From Oryzias latipes (taxonomy: Eukaryota; Chordata; Actinopteri; Beloniformes; Adrianichthyidae): a stretch of DNA of 64,000 nt. Made by a program: the position numbers and the translations under genes. Numbering within the stretch: the stretch's first letter is position 1; each line of letters begins with the position of its first letter. The notes beneath the pieces were generated by a model, which did no database searches, was not told the DNA's origin, and was given only the letters and a program-made list of their open reading frames with translations. This document shows, one piece after another, positions 12,501-21,561 of this stretch. Location: positions 5,024,688-5,088,687 of the forward strand of contig NC_019878.2 of the NCBI RefSeq assembly GCF_002234675.1, in the 5' to 3' direction.

Positions 12501-15500
12501 GGAGTGGGGGGCCCCCCATGAGTCTGTCCATCAGGTGCAGCTCCGTGAGCCAGGCACATCTTCCGGGCAGCTCACAGAGGAGGTAGGGAGGGGGTTGGGA
12601 AGCCGAGGACAAGCAGGGAGGGGGTGAGTTGCAGTTATCAACCCTCAAGAACAGCTGCTGTAGTCCACTCTGTAGAAGCGGCTTTGTTTTGGTGGAGCCA
12701 AGGACAGTTGTCCATAGCTCCTTCAGGGAGTCTGATTAGATAAAATACTTTTGGGCGCCAGCAGGTTGTTTGTACTGCCGGCAAAGTCCTTGACTGGCTC
12801 TTCGCTTTGTGTGAGGCAGAGATTGATCCGAATGAGAAGTGGGTGAATTTAGCCCAGTCTTCCCTCAAATCCGGGCAGAAACTTGCTCCAAGGTGGCATC
12901 CATCTTCCGCACAAGTTCAGGGGTCTCAAGCAATCTGCTTAAGTGGGCAAGACAAGCACAGAGCTTTTGATCCGCTTGTGGAAGTTTCTCTGAGTCTCTC
13001 CTCCCCGAAAAATCTTTCCCAGGAGCTTCGATTGATTGCCTCTCTCCATCTTCTGCTCCCAGACCGCCTGATAAATTAGAAATCCTCCGATCCCAATTAC
13101 GAGGAATCCAAGTATCAGAAATCCAAATAGGTACACGTCCTCGACATCCTCCACAGACAGCTGGGCCAGGCACACCAGCCTCCACTTGCCCCATGGATCG
13201 ATGGTGTATCCAGCCGCGTGGGTGCCGTCCGGGCAGGAAGGGTCCGCTTTCCCGTTCCTTAGTGTGGAAAATACTTTGTCGATCCAATTTAGAGACCAGC
13301 TGATCAGATCCATTTTCAGAGTGCAGAAAAGCACTACCGACAAAGCGCTTTTACAGTCACAGACCCATTCACCCAGTCACACACACATTCACACACTGGT
13401 GGCCGCTCCACTGCCAAACACAGGCGCCCGCTTACCACCAGAGGCAAGATGGGGTTCAGTGTCTTGCCCAAGGACACTTCGATTCATGGGTGTGCAAGGC
13501 GGGAATCGAACCTGCAACCTTACGATCCTTACGCACCACGGCTGCCCAAGTTCAGGTTAGGAGTGTGGTATAGCCTCCTCTCTGATCTAGTGTTTTGGCA
13601 CTCCCTTGGTGTTGTACTTGGGATGTACCGCTTCATTCTCAAATTGTGATAAAAGTTGCTGTTTGTGGATGTTGGAACATGGAGCTACTAGTTGCATGGC
13701 AGTTAGCTTTGATTGGGGGTTTTAAAGCATCCATTCCCTGACATTCTCTGCATGTAATCTCTCTGAATAGAATTTTCTTGAGTAGTAGCATTGCAACAGA
13801 ACCTTTTTCTCACATCAAGTCCATTTTCATCTTCTTCCAGTTCCTCACCTTCCACCAGGGTGCTCTGGTTCTCTAGCACCTGACACAGACCTGCTTTGGC
13901 CCCGCGACCTCTGTGCTGCAGAGTTGATAGGAAGTTACTGCTGAGAGAGTTCTAGGTACAATCTGGGACCTAGAACTTGGTAAATTTAATAATTTACCAA
14001 TATCAGTCATGGAGCATACAGTAAAACAGCACCATCTATCGAAAAGCTCTTAGAAATGTTTTAAAGTGGCAAGGAGCCAGACAAATCTAAAAGCACTTTA
14101 GCTGAAAATAGTGTTCTGTCTTATCTGAGGTTTAGTATAAATGAATAACCTGTCTGAACAGTGCAAGAATAAAAACAGTAAAGGTCTAGGAGGTGATATA
14201 GTCATTGTTCATGAAACAGAGCAGTTTGAACACACGATTCTATTTTGTTGCATATTGTTTTAGCTTGGTAGGAACACACTCAGATCTTTAGAGATCCATA
14301 GTGTCAGTATGGTCTTTCTGTGCTGAGTTTGCATATAAAGAGCAGAGAAGGCAAAGGTTAAGCAAAGGTTACCTTGCAAGTCCCTGGAGATTTTCTCTTA
14401 AGCCTGTTCTATCTCATTCTTTTCTAATAATCTATACATTTACATTGTGATTGGAACCCTTGGTTCTTAAATTTTCTGTGGGAAACAAAAATAAAATCCC
14501 ATCTCAAAATAACTAAAATGTGGCTTAAATATATCAAATAAAAAATGTTTTAAGAACTTTTAACAACCTAACATTGACATATTCTTTATTCAGTTTGGAG
14601 TACTGCAGATTGACAGACATGAGTGGAGATCATCTGAGTTCAGCCCTGAAGTCCAACCCATCACATCTGACAGAACTGAACCTGAACAACAACAACCTGC
14701 AAGATTCAGGAGTGAGGAATCTGTGTGCTTTTCTGGAGAATCCAGAGTGCAGACTGAAGACTCTGAGGTCAGACCACACGGTTTTTTGTGTTTTCGGATA
14801 CACTTGATGTGAGTTTCATGCAAATGTATAGTTATTCACGATCATGACTTTTTACAACCGATACGATAACAAACAGCGAGCGAGTTGTTGTTCTCAGATG
14901 CGGTAAAATAAACCCACATGGGTGAGAGCTGCTGATAATTATTGGTATCCAATATTATCATTCAACGCTGCAAATGTACAAAAGTGGCTGTTAGGCTTAA
15001 CAGGTGGATCACTTCCTGATCCACTCATCAGCTTGTCAATCTCATGTTCTCTTTTTTCTTAAACCATAACATACCTCATCTTCTCAGTTTGAGCTTTTTA
15101 TTTTATTTTTTAACATTTCCTGTACAACAGCTGGGCAGACAGATGAGAGCTGAGGGCCTCTTGTGTTGGACATATTTTACTTTAACAACAGGGGTTATGA
15201 ATCTTCTGACAAACCAGAGGTATGTCTGAATAAACCCCTTTTGTTATTCGAGACCAAACTTTATTCATTTTAATCATATTTGAAAGTCTTTTGTGTTGGA
15301 CTGGACGGAAAGGGAAAGGAGGGAAGAGAGAGGGATGTTAGAGGGGGGGGGGGGGGAAGGGTGGTTATAGAAAGGGGGGGGGGGGGTTAAAACCATGAAG
15401 CTGTATATATGCTGGATGTTTAGCACTACGGTGAGGTCCAGATGTAATACAAATCTAAAAGGGGCAGGGCCTGTCCACACACACACCCAAATGTTAGAAA

Positions 15501-18500
15501 CATACCTGTTAGCTCCAAAAAATGTTCACATGTCAACATGTACACAACACAGATATCGTTCACACACGCATACTTATGCCTTCAAACCAACTATGTGAAA
15601 TATTTCATTGAATCACGCAAAGTATTAGTGCAACGGTGAGCTAACACCTGTGCTCCAGTGAGTTTATGTTCCTCAAAAATGGATGATGGAATGTACAAAG
15701 AAGGAGGGATCAAACTTCTCAGTTTGAGCTCTTTATCAACCCTGAGAAGACCTGCCCCCTTTTTTCTCATGTGAACCAATGCTTCTGATCCTAGGCCCTG
15801 ATTGTCATCCCAACTGCTTCACATTAAACTACAAATAAGGTTGGGGGTCATATTTAATGCACTTTATAAAAAAAAGGGTTGCAAGCCAACATTGACCAAA
15901 TTGAGCCTGTGGGCCACGGTGTGGTCATGTCTGATTTACACAAACGTATTAAAAAAATAAGCCATCTGTCTTGTTACACTAATGAAACGTCTCTAGAATA
16001 AATGTTCTGATACGGTTTTTAACATCAGTCATTTTTTTGAAACTCCTCAAAGATCATTTCAGTTCAAATGTTCTCAGAGTTAAAGTGATTTCTGTAAAGA
16101 GAAGCTGAACATTTGGACTAGAAGCTCTGACTGCATGAAGAATTCCTTCTTCTAACCTGATTCTTCTCTTGCTCAGGTTATGTGACTGCAGGTTGTCAAA
16201 GACCAGCTGTGAGGTTCTGGCTTCAGCCTTAAGGTCAAACCCATCCAATCTGAAAGAGCTGGACCTGGGATGGAATGGCTTTAACGTCCCAGATGTGAAG
16301 CAGCTGTCTGACCTGCGGAAGAGTCCAGACTGCAGCCTACAGACTCTGAGGTCAGTGGAAAACTGATGTGAAGATGAATGAGGGAACCTATACCTTTCTA
16401 TGGGGAACTTGGTCTAAAAGAAACGACTCCTGTAAAGAGTTGTCTTTGTTTGGTTCCACATGAGTTGGACTCCTCATAATGGTTTTAGGGTCGGGTTCCC
16501 TCTGACCTGCATGTGTTCATGGATTTCTGATGATCACAGTCCTCATGTGACGGGTCAGAACCTTCGGTCAGACCACGTCTAATGTAAAAGCACAAACAAT
16601 GCAGCTGTGAACAAAGCATGTTAAACCTAGAGCTCAGATGAAGAAGAGGAGGATGAAGAACATCTGTCTGATGTTGTTGTTGAAGCCCAGCAGCAGTGGA
16701 GCAGTGGAGTGCGTGTTCCTAGTGAAGCAGACTCATCATGAATCTCAGCTTGATGTTTGATGAAAGAACTTGTGAGATCAGGAATGTTTTTTTAGAAAAG
16801 CTGAAGGTTTGATCAGAAACCTAAAAGGCTCATAGGATTAACAGTCTTAGCAACCGTTTAGACTTGAATGGGTCAAAAACCAAAGAAATTGCCATCTGTT
16901 TCCACCATGGACAATCCATCACGACACACTATCCATTAGTAATGAAATAATTGAACAAGTCTACTCATATAAATATATTGGTACCATAATTGACCACAAA
17001 CACACATTTCAGTTTAACAGTAAATACCTCTTTGGTAAATGCCAGCAACGTTTTTTTTTCTTCTAAAACTTCAGAAACTCCAAATCCATCCATCCATTTT
17101 TGTAGCTTTATATCAATACTTCATGTAATCTGTCCCATCATTCAACAGTGCCACTTTGTTTGGTTTACTCAGTCTCAATAATCTAACAGAATTAACAGAA
17201 TCATTAAAATCGGAAGTAAAATTGTCGGCCAAGAACAGGAGTCACTCAATTTAAAATAAATGAGTTAATTGCTAATGTTCACTGATGGCCACATACACAC
17301 GGAGCACAATCACTACAGTCTGTTGCCTTCAGGATGCACATTCAGATCATTGCCATTTAGGACAAAGAGAGCTTCGGTGCCTTTGCGAAAGTATTCGGCC
17401 CCCTTGAACTTTTTAAGCTTTTGCCACATTTCAGGCTGCAAACATAAAGATATAAAACTGTAATTTTTTTGTGAAGAATCAACAACAAGTGGGACACAAT
17501 CATGAAGTGGAACGAAATTTATTGGATATTTCAAACATGTATAACAAATAAAAAACTGAAAAATTGGGCCTGCAAAATTGTTTAGCCCCTTTATTTTCAG
17601 TGCAGCAAACTCTCTTCAGATGTTCAGTGAGAACCTGTGAATGATCCAATGTTGACTTAAATGACTAATGATGCTAAATAGAATCCATCTGTATGTAATC
17701 AAGTCTCCGTATAAATGCACCTGCTCTGTGATAGTCTTAGAGATCCGTTTAAAGCGCAGAGAGCATCATGAAGAACAAGGAACACACCAGGAAGGACCGA
17801 GATACGGTTGTGGAGAAGTTTAAAGCTGGATTTGGTTACAATAAGATTTCCCAAGCTTTGAACATCCCAATGAGCACTGTGCAAGAGATAATATTGAAAT
17901 GTAAGGAGTATCATACCACTGCAAATATACAGGAACCCGGCCGTCTGTCTAAACTTTCATCCCAAACAAGGAGAAGACTGATCAGAGATGCAGCAAAGAC
18001 GCCCATGTTTACTCTGGATGAACTGCAGAGATCTATAGCTGAGGTTGGGACAGTCTGTCAATAGGACAACAATCAGTCATATTATGCATAAATCTACCCT
18101 TTATGGAAGAGTGGCAAGAAGAAAGCCATTTCTTAAAGACATCTGTAAAAAGTTTCATTTAAAGTTTGCCATAAGTCACCTGGGAGACACACCAAACACA
18201 TGGAAGAAAGTGCTCTGGTCAGATGAAACCAAAATCAAACTTTTTGGCAACAATGCAAAATGTGGTGTAAAAGCAACACAGCTCATCACCCTGAACACAA
18301 CACACCCACTGTCAAACATGGTGGTGGCAACATCATGGATTGGGCCTGCTTTTCTTCAGCAGGGACAGGGAGGATGGTTAGAATTGATGGGAAGATGAAT
18401 GGAGCCAAGAAAACTGATGGAGTCTGCAAAAGACCTGAGACTGGGGCGGAGTTTTGTCTTCCAACAAATCAATGATCCAAAACATAAAGCAAAATCTACA

Positions 18501-19304
18501 ATGTAATGGTTAAAAAATAAAGGTATGCAGGTGTTAGAATGTCAAGTCAAAGTCCAGACCTGAATCAAATCGAGAATCTGTGGAAAGAACTAAAAACTGC
18601 TGTTCACAAACACTCGCCATCCGACCTCCCTAAGGCAAAAATTTCAGTCTCTCGATGTGTAAAACTGACAGAGACACACCCCAAGCAAATTACAGCTGTA
18701 ATCACACCACAAGGTGGCGCTACAAATGTACGGTATTAACTTAAGGGGGGGGGGGGGGATGATTTTGCACATCCAATTTTTCAGTTTTTTATTTGTTATA
18801 CATGTTTGAAATATCCAATAAATTTCGTTCCACTTCATGATTGTGTCCCACTTATTGTTGATAAGAAAATTACAGTTTTATATCTTTATGTTTTTAGCCT
18901 GAAATGTGGCAAAAGGTTGAAAAGTTCAAGGGGGCCGAATACTTTTGCAAGGCACTGTTATTGACAATTATTTTGTTTAATTAATTCTTAATTTAGTTGC
19001 TTTAGCAGGTCTGAGTTTATATTGTCTGCATTTTACTGAGTGTGTGTCGTATAAAGTTGACAGATTTTTCTGTTGTATTGATACTCTGATGATTGTCTCT
19101 GCTCTGTGTTCCCACCGACAAAGGAAGTGTCTATTGTAAAAATAAAGTAACTTTGATTTAATATGAAATCCTGCTCAGATTTAGCATCTACAACATCTTA
19201 AGTTCTGCTTTACAACCTAAGAGCTGAGAGGAAGCTGGATGGATGGAAGCAGCTTCTACAATCACTTCTTCTTTCTTCTATCTTCTCTCAGATATTTATG
19301 GTGA
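6258..19304 (+). CDS. fish NLR (NLRP/NLRC3-like): PYD, FISNA-NACHT, LRRs; 5' start not found
   Basis: This is a cytosolic innate-immune receptor of the large teleost NLR family. Exons are 6258-6545 (PYD-like), 7788-9561 (FISNA-NACHT), 9633-9806, 14594-14767 and 16177-16350 (LRRs), and probably 19292-19304 (stop). Phases match at every junction: 1/1 for the first exon and 2/2 for each 174-nt LRR exon. All exons are open, giving at least 864 residues. NLRs of this type sense danger or microbes and assemble through the PYD; the ligand cannot be predicted. No PRY-SPRY (B30.2) exon, common at the C-terminus of fish NLRs, was found, and only three LRR exons are visible. The introns contain nested LINE/SINE insertions and a Tc1 element. 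The gene could be functional or a recent pseudogene lacking its start. Confidence 0.8.
7788..9561 (+). CDS. NLR exon: FISNA and NACHT NTPase
   Basis: The 1,774-nt exon runs from the acceptor at 7786-7787 to the donor GTAAGT at 9562. The first roughly 75 residues are the fish-specific FISNA segment (ITQGRSEDL, then HKVRQVE). The NACHT follows with Walker A GGAGIGKT at about 8070-8093 and Walker [11 protein letters not shown] at about 8285-8314. Sensor-type WITTRPAA lies near 8432, and winged-helix and NACHT-associated helical regions ([16 protein letters not shown]) lie at about 8985-9030. Family members usually have Val where this copy has the second Gly of the P-loop, so the loop still fits GxxxxGK[ST]. 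No stop or frameshift is present. The reading frame upstream of 7788 is intron. Confidence 0.9.
9633..9806 (+). CDS. NLR exon: LRR 1
   Basis: This is a 174-nt phase 2/2 exon (acceptor TTTTAG, donor GTAAGG at 9807). Joined to the NACHT exon it reads LRYCNLS, then [16 protein letters not shown] and a final [11 protein letters not shown], the standard ribonuclease-inhibitor-type LRR pair of fish NLRs. A 4.8-kb repeat-filled intron follows. Confidence 0.85.
12113..13544 (-). mobile_element. composite insertion inside the LINE: short repeat split by a second element
   Basis: CCCAAGTT occurs at both edges (12105-12112 and 13545-13552), which fits a target-site duplication. The outer shell is a common fish short repeat: its head GTATACTTGTATAGCACTTT lies at 12131-12150. 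Its other half lies at 13325-13540, with the 'cttgcccaaggacactt' motif and a tRNA B-box-like GGGAATCGAACC. Between the halves is a separate element (about 12151-13324) that starts with a LINE/SINE-type tail and carries a small membrane-protein frame. Confidence 0.55.
12939..13313 (-). CDS. small single-pass membrane protein frame carried by a repeat
   Basis: Starting at the ATG at 13311-13313, this frame encodes about 124 residues. The upstream ATG at 13343 adds ten. The N-terminal half has a cysteine and a hydrophilic stretch ([19 protein letters not shown]). A clear hydrophobic helix ([20 protein letters not shown]) follows, then a basic tail. There is no NLR or transposase similarity I can name. 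It lies inside the inner element of the composite insertion and has stayed open. I believe similar frames are dispersed in fish genomes, but I cannot name a family or function. The opposite-phase frame at 12865-13287 is its shadow. Confidence 0.4.
   Translation of the reverse strand: MDLISWSLNWIDKVFSTLRNGKADPSCPDGTHAAGYTIDPWGKWRLVCLAQLSVEDVEDVYLFGFLILGFLVIGIGGFLIYQAVWEQKMERGNQSKLLGKIFRGGETQRNFHKRIKSSVLVLPT
13951..14593 (+). other. NLR intron sequence, no recognised element
   Basis: AT-rich intron DNA leads to the acceptor TTATTCAG just before the second LRR exon. I see no gene or clear repeat in it. Confidence 0.5.
14594..14767 (+). CDS. NLR exon: LRR 2
   Basis: This is a 174-nt phase 2/2 exon with donor GAG|GTCAGA. 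It reads [18 protein letters not shown], then [19 protein letters not shown], matching the fish NLR LRR consensus. Confidence 0.85.
15100..15490 (-). mobile_element. L1 LINE 3'-end fragment
   Basis: This stretch is collinear with the 3' UTR of the L1 element at 24189-26705. Both share the 'ggtatgtctgaataaacccc' block, the GGACTGGACGGAAA block and two long G runs (on the plus strand, about 15341-15356 and 15376-15387). The oligo-T side lies near 15100, so the element reads on the minus strand. It is a short 5'-truncated copy in an NLR intron. Confidence 0.65.
16177..16350 (+). CDS. NLR exon: LRR 3
   Basis: This is a 174-nt phase 2/2 exon (acceptor GCTCAG, donor GAG|GTCAGT). It reads [18 protein letters not shown], then [16 protein letters not shown]. 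The second repeat is slightly diverged from the family norm (NVPDVKQL in place of the usual DSGVKLL). Confidence 0.85.
16870..17345 (+). mobile_element. LINE C-terminal RT fragment (Rex1/Babar-like)
   Basis: With frameshifts allowed, the plus strand gives [16 protein letters not shown], a QQRFFFLLKL-type stretch and LLPSG (the usual LLPSGRRYR end of this group). It is short, broken and inactive. The clade call is from memory of the C-terminal pattern. Confidence 0.5.
17375..18957 (+). mobile_element. Tc1/mariner transposon, inactive
   Basis: The 1,583-bp element has long terminal inverted repeats of roughly 200 bp (17375-17585 and about 18765-18957). The right end is the canonical GCAAGGCACTG followed by TA; the left end is mutated (CGGTGCC, with TT in place of TA). 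The transposase is split into 17768-18064 (paired-type HTH) and 18045-18398 plus 18539-18680, with a frameshift near 18060. The first catalytic Asp (VLWSDETK) and the final Glu ([11 protein letters not shown]) are present. The second Asp, in the usual QDNDPKH motif, reads QINDPKH. The element sits between the last LRR exon and the putative terminal exon of the NLR gene. Confidence 0.9.
19292..19304 (+). CDS. candidate terminal exon of the NLR gene
   Basis: A good polypyrimidine acceptor (TTCTTCTATCTTCTCTCAG) precedes this position. Joining the phase-2 LRR exon here adds Tyr-Leu-Trp and a TGA at 19302-19304. An alternative frame ([12 protein letters not shown] to a stop at 19473) would be longer but needs a phase-1 donor, which the LRR exon does not supply. 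ATTAAA at about 19577 could be a polyadenylation signal. Terminal exons this short do occur, but transcripts are needed. Confidence 0.4.
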
Positions 19305-20448
19305 TCTTTATCAAACTGCCGTTGATGGTGAGCAGAGAGGAGGATCTGAGTGCTGTGATTGCACCGTGTTTCTGGAAAGAGAAAAAAGAGCTTTATCAAC
19401 GTCTTTACCAGCTGAGAGCTTCAGAGAGACAGAAGCTTTACTTCCTGCATCCCTGATCCAAGAAACATTCTAATGATCCAGAGAATCTTCAAGAAGTTTC
19501 CAGAAAGATGTATTTAAGTTTGCTCTTGTTTGCTGGATTTCCTGAAGCGTTGGCTTCAATAATTGAATGTCAAAAAATTAAAGAAATGTCAAATCTTTCT
19601 GCTCAGAAATGTTGGATCTTTACTTTCATCATAGTTCATTGAACTGAAGTGTTTTTATGCTTTTAGTTTGTTGTCCGGGTTCTGTTTCAGATTTCTTCCT
19701 CCCAACTTCCTTTTTAGAAAAGATCCTTTTCTGTTTTCAGTGCTGATTATTTACTGATCTTTACTAACCTTCCTGTGTCCAAGTGTTAACAGGAGGAGCA
19801 GGGAAGGTTCTTACTCACTTTGTTAATATAAAGAACAAAAATGTTATTTTTGCTAAGTCTCATTTCCTGAATGATATGACAGAGTTTTAGCCCGCTCACA
19901 TTTTGGTGTTTTAACAGGTTGTTAGAAACAATTTTAAAATGATTTACTTTGTAATGGAAAGCTGAAAACTCAGGGATGTGATTCCAGACCCTGAACCAAG
20001 AAAACCAAAGTCTGGCATGAATTGGAAGAAGCTAAGGTTTTAGAATATGTGAGTCTCTTCTTCCAGAAGCTACAAGCATGAATAAAATTTTTTCCATTTT
20101 AGTTGAAAAAAAAATTGGACTCAAAACAATTTCACAGAATAATCCTGTTTAGAATCAAGTTTGCAAAGACTTTATTTAGCAACAACTTGTCATTTAACAT
20201 GTTTATCAGGTTGCAAAAATATGTAACATTATGGTATCATTATTAAGAGCAACATTCAGCATTTAATGAATAAAAGGTCAGTTTATTTAAATGAGTTAAT
20301 CATTAATTGTTGATAATAATCTAAGACTGTGTCAAGTAATGTATTAAGCAACATGAAAATATGTTTAAATGGCATAAAGTTATCAACCAGTATGTCTTTT
20401 TGGCATCAAATTGCAAGCAAGTATGTTTATTTAGGAGTCAAAGAGTTT
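19305..20448. other. probable NLR 3' UTR and flank
   Basis: No further coding exon is visible. The stretch holds AT-rich sequence with possible polyadenylation signals (ATTAAA near 19577, AATAAA near 20082). I specifically looked for a B30.2/SPRY exon and saw none. Confidence 0.4.
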
Positions 20449-21014
20449 TGTCATGATCTGCTTGGAGGGACAGACCCAGACGCTGGAACCCAGAAAGAAA
20501 CACAGGAGAGTTAGGTGCCGAATAAAGAAATTCATTTTCCTGGACTAGGATCCGAGGGAGAGTATATTGGAGATTGTCCGACAGCGAGATGGTACTGGCG
20601 TGGCGACCGGGAGTAATGGCTTGGAGTTGTAGCGTGGCTTGAGATCTTGGCGTGGCTTGGGAATCGAGTTGGCGTCGTGTCGTGGCTGGAGACTAGGATT
20701 ATGATTGCAGGCGAGAACCAGATTGACTGCTATTGAGGAGGAAAATTCCAGGTGGACACTCGTGGTAATTAGTCCTGTAGATGAGGCAGAGAAGCAAGGT
20801 TAACATAGAACTTGATCACATGAGCAGAGACTGAAAACAGATGACCAGGCTAAGCACCATAAGGGGCAACGACCTGGTGACAAATGCTGGAGCTGGATCT
20901 CCCTAAGTAGGCTGGCAGGTGATGACATGAATGTCCACAGCTGGGTCCAATCAGGAAAGCAGAGCAGAGAGGAGAGGGGGAGAGGAGAGACTGCCAGACA
21001 GAGGCACCATGACA
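20449..21014 (-). mobile_element. solo LTR, second family
   Basis: This 566-bp element starts TGTCATG and ends CATGACA and is flanked by AGTTT on both sides (20444-20448 and 21015-21019). The perfect 5-bp duplication marks LTR-type integration. By analogy with the ends of fish gypsy LTRs, the sense strand is probably minus; that orientation is inferred. No internal coding region is present. Confidence 0.75.
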
Positions 21015-21019
21015 AGTTT

Positions 21020-21561
21020 ATGTTTTTAACATAATGTTTTTAACGGTATCTTTATTTTGCATCAAGTTATTGAAGAGTATGTAGTTATCACAACATTTTG
21101 TTATCTTACGTTATCAAGGAGTATCTTTACTTAGCATCAAGTTAATTTTGAAAAGTTTAAATAGCATAAAGTAAAAAGAAAATCTTATAATTTGTTATAA
21201 TGATATAATTTGTCAATTTTCCAGATTGAGTTTTGTCACAGCTATTCTGAGCCCTAAGGAGAGATCAGATTCTGACCTTTTGCAATAAAAACGATTTTGT
21301 ATTGATAAAAATAATTAAGTAGTCTGTCGTAACTTTTTCCACTTGACAGTTTTCTTGCAAAACATATTTCAGTTTTCCAGAACTGACATGAAGAGATAAT
21401 AATGCTTTTATGTATTTAGTCTTTGTTAAATCGTGTTTTTTAACATTGCAGGAAGAAGTATATAGAATATGAATGAATAAATTATAATAATGAACCTTTA
21501 TTCATATGTTTAGGCTAACTGTGCCTTAATACAGAAATAATATATGTATTCATTTATAGTG
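21020..21561. other. AT-rich spacer, nothing recognised
   Basis: AT-rich DNA lies between the solo LTR and the gypsy LTR. No reading frame or repeat could be supported. Confidence 0.4.

Larger units (their letters stand above)
10030..13950 (-). mobile_element. degenerate LINE with restriction-like endonuclease (R4/Dong/Rex6-like), interrupted
   Basis: Minus-strand pieces in order give an N-terminal coding remnant (about 13925-13560), a reverse-transcriptase region (11648-11445, then 11263-11057), a CxxC-H-C finger with HTRQD (10742-10512), and a C-terminal block [20 protein letters not shown] (10317-10132). The finger followed by a PD-(D/E)xK-like endonuclease after the RT is the layout of the R2/R4 group rather than the APE-type LINEs elsewhere in the window. 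Many stops and frameshifts mark it as old. Positions 12113-13544 are a later insertion that splits it. It sits in an NLR intron, antisense to the gene. The clade name rests on recalled similarity. Confidence 0.65.

Noticed and set aside
12865..13287. 140-residue minus-strand frame overlapping the membrane-protein frame
   Set aside because: It is the shifted shadow of the frame that has the clear membrane helix; it has no domain features.
19243..19473. 76-residue frame ending in LLPASLIQETF as an NLR C-terminal exon
   Set aside because: Reaching this frame from the LRR exon needs a phase-1 donor, but the LRR exon ends in phase 2, so the splice product terminates at 19304.
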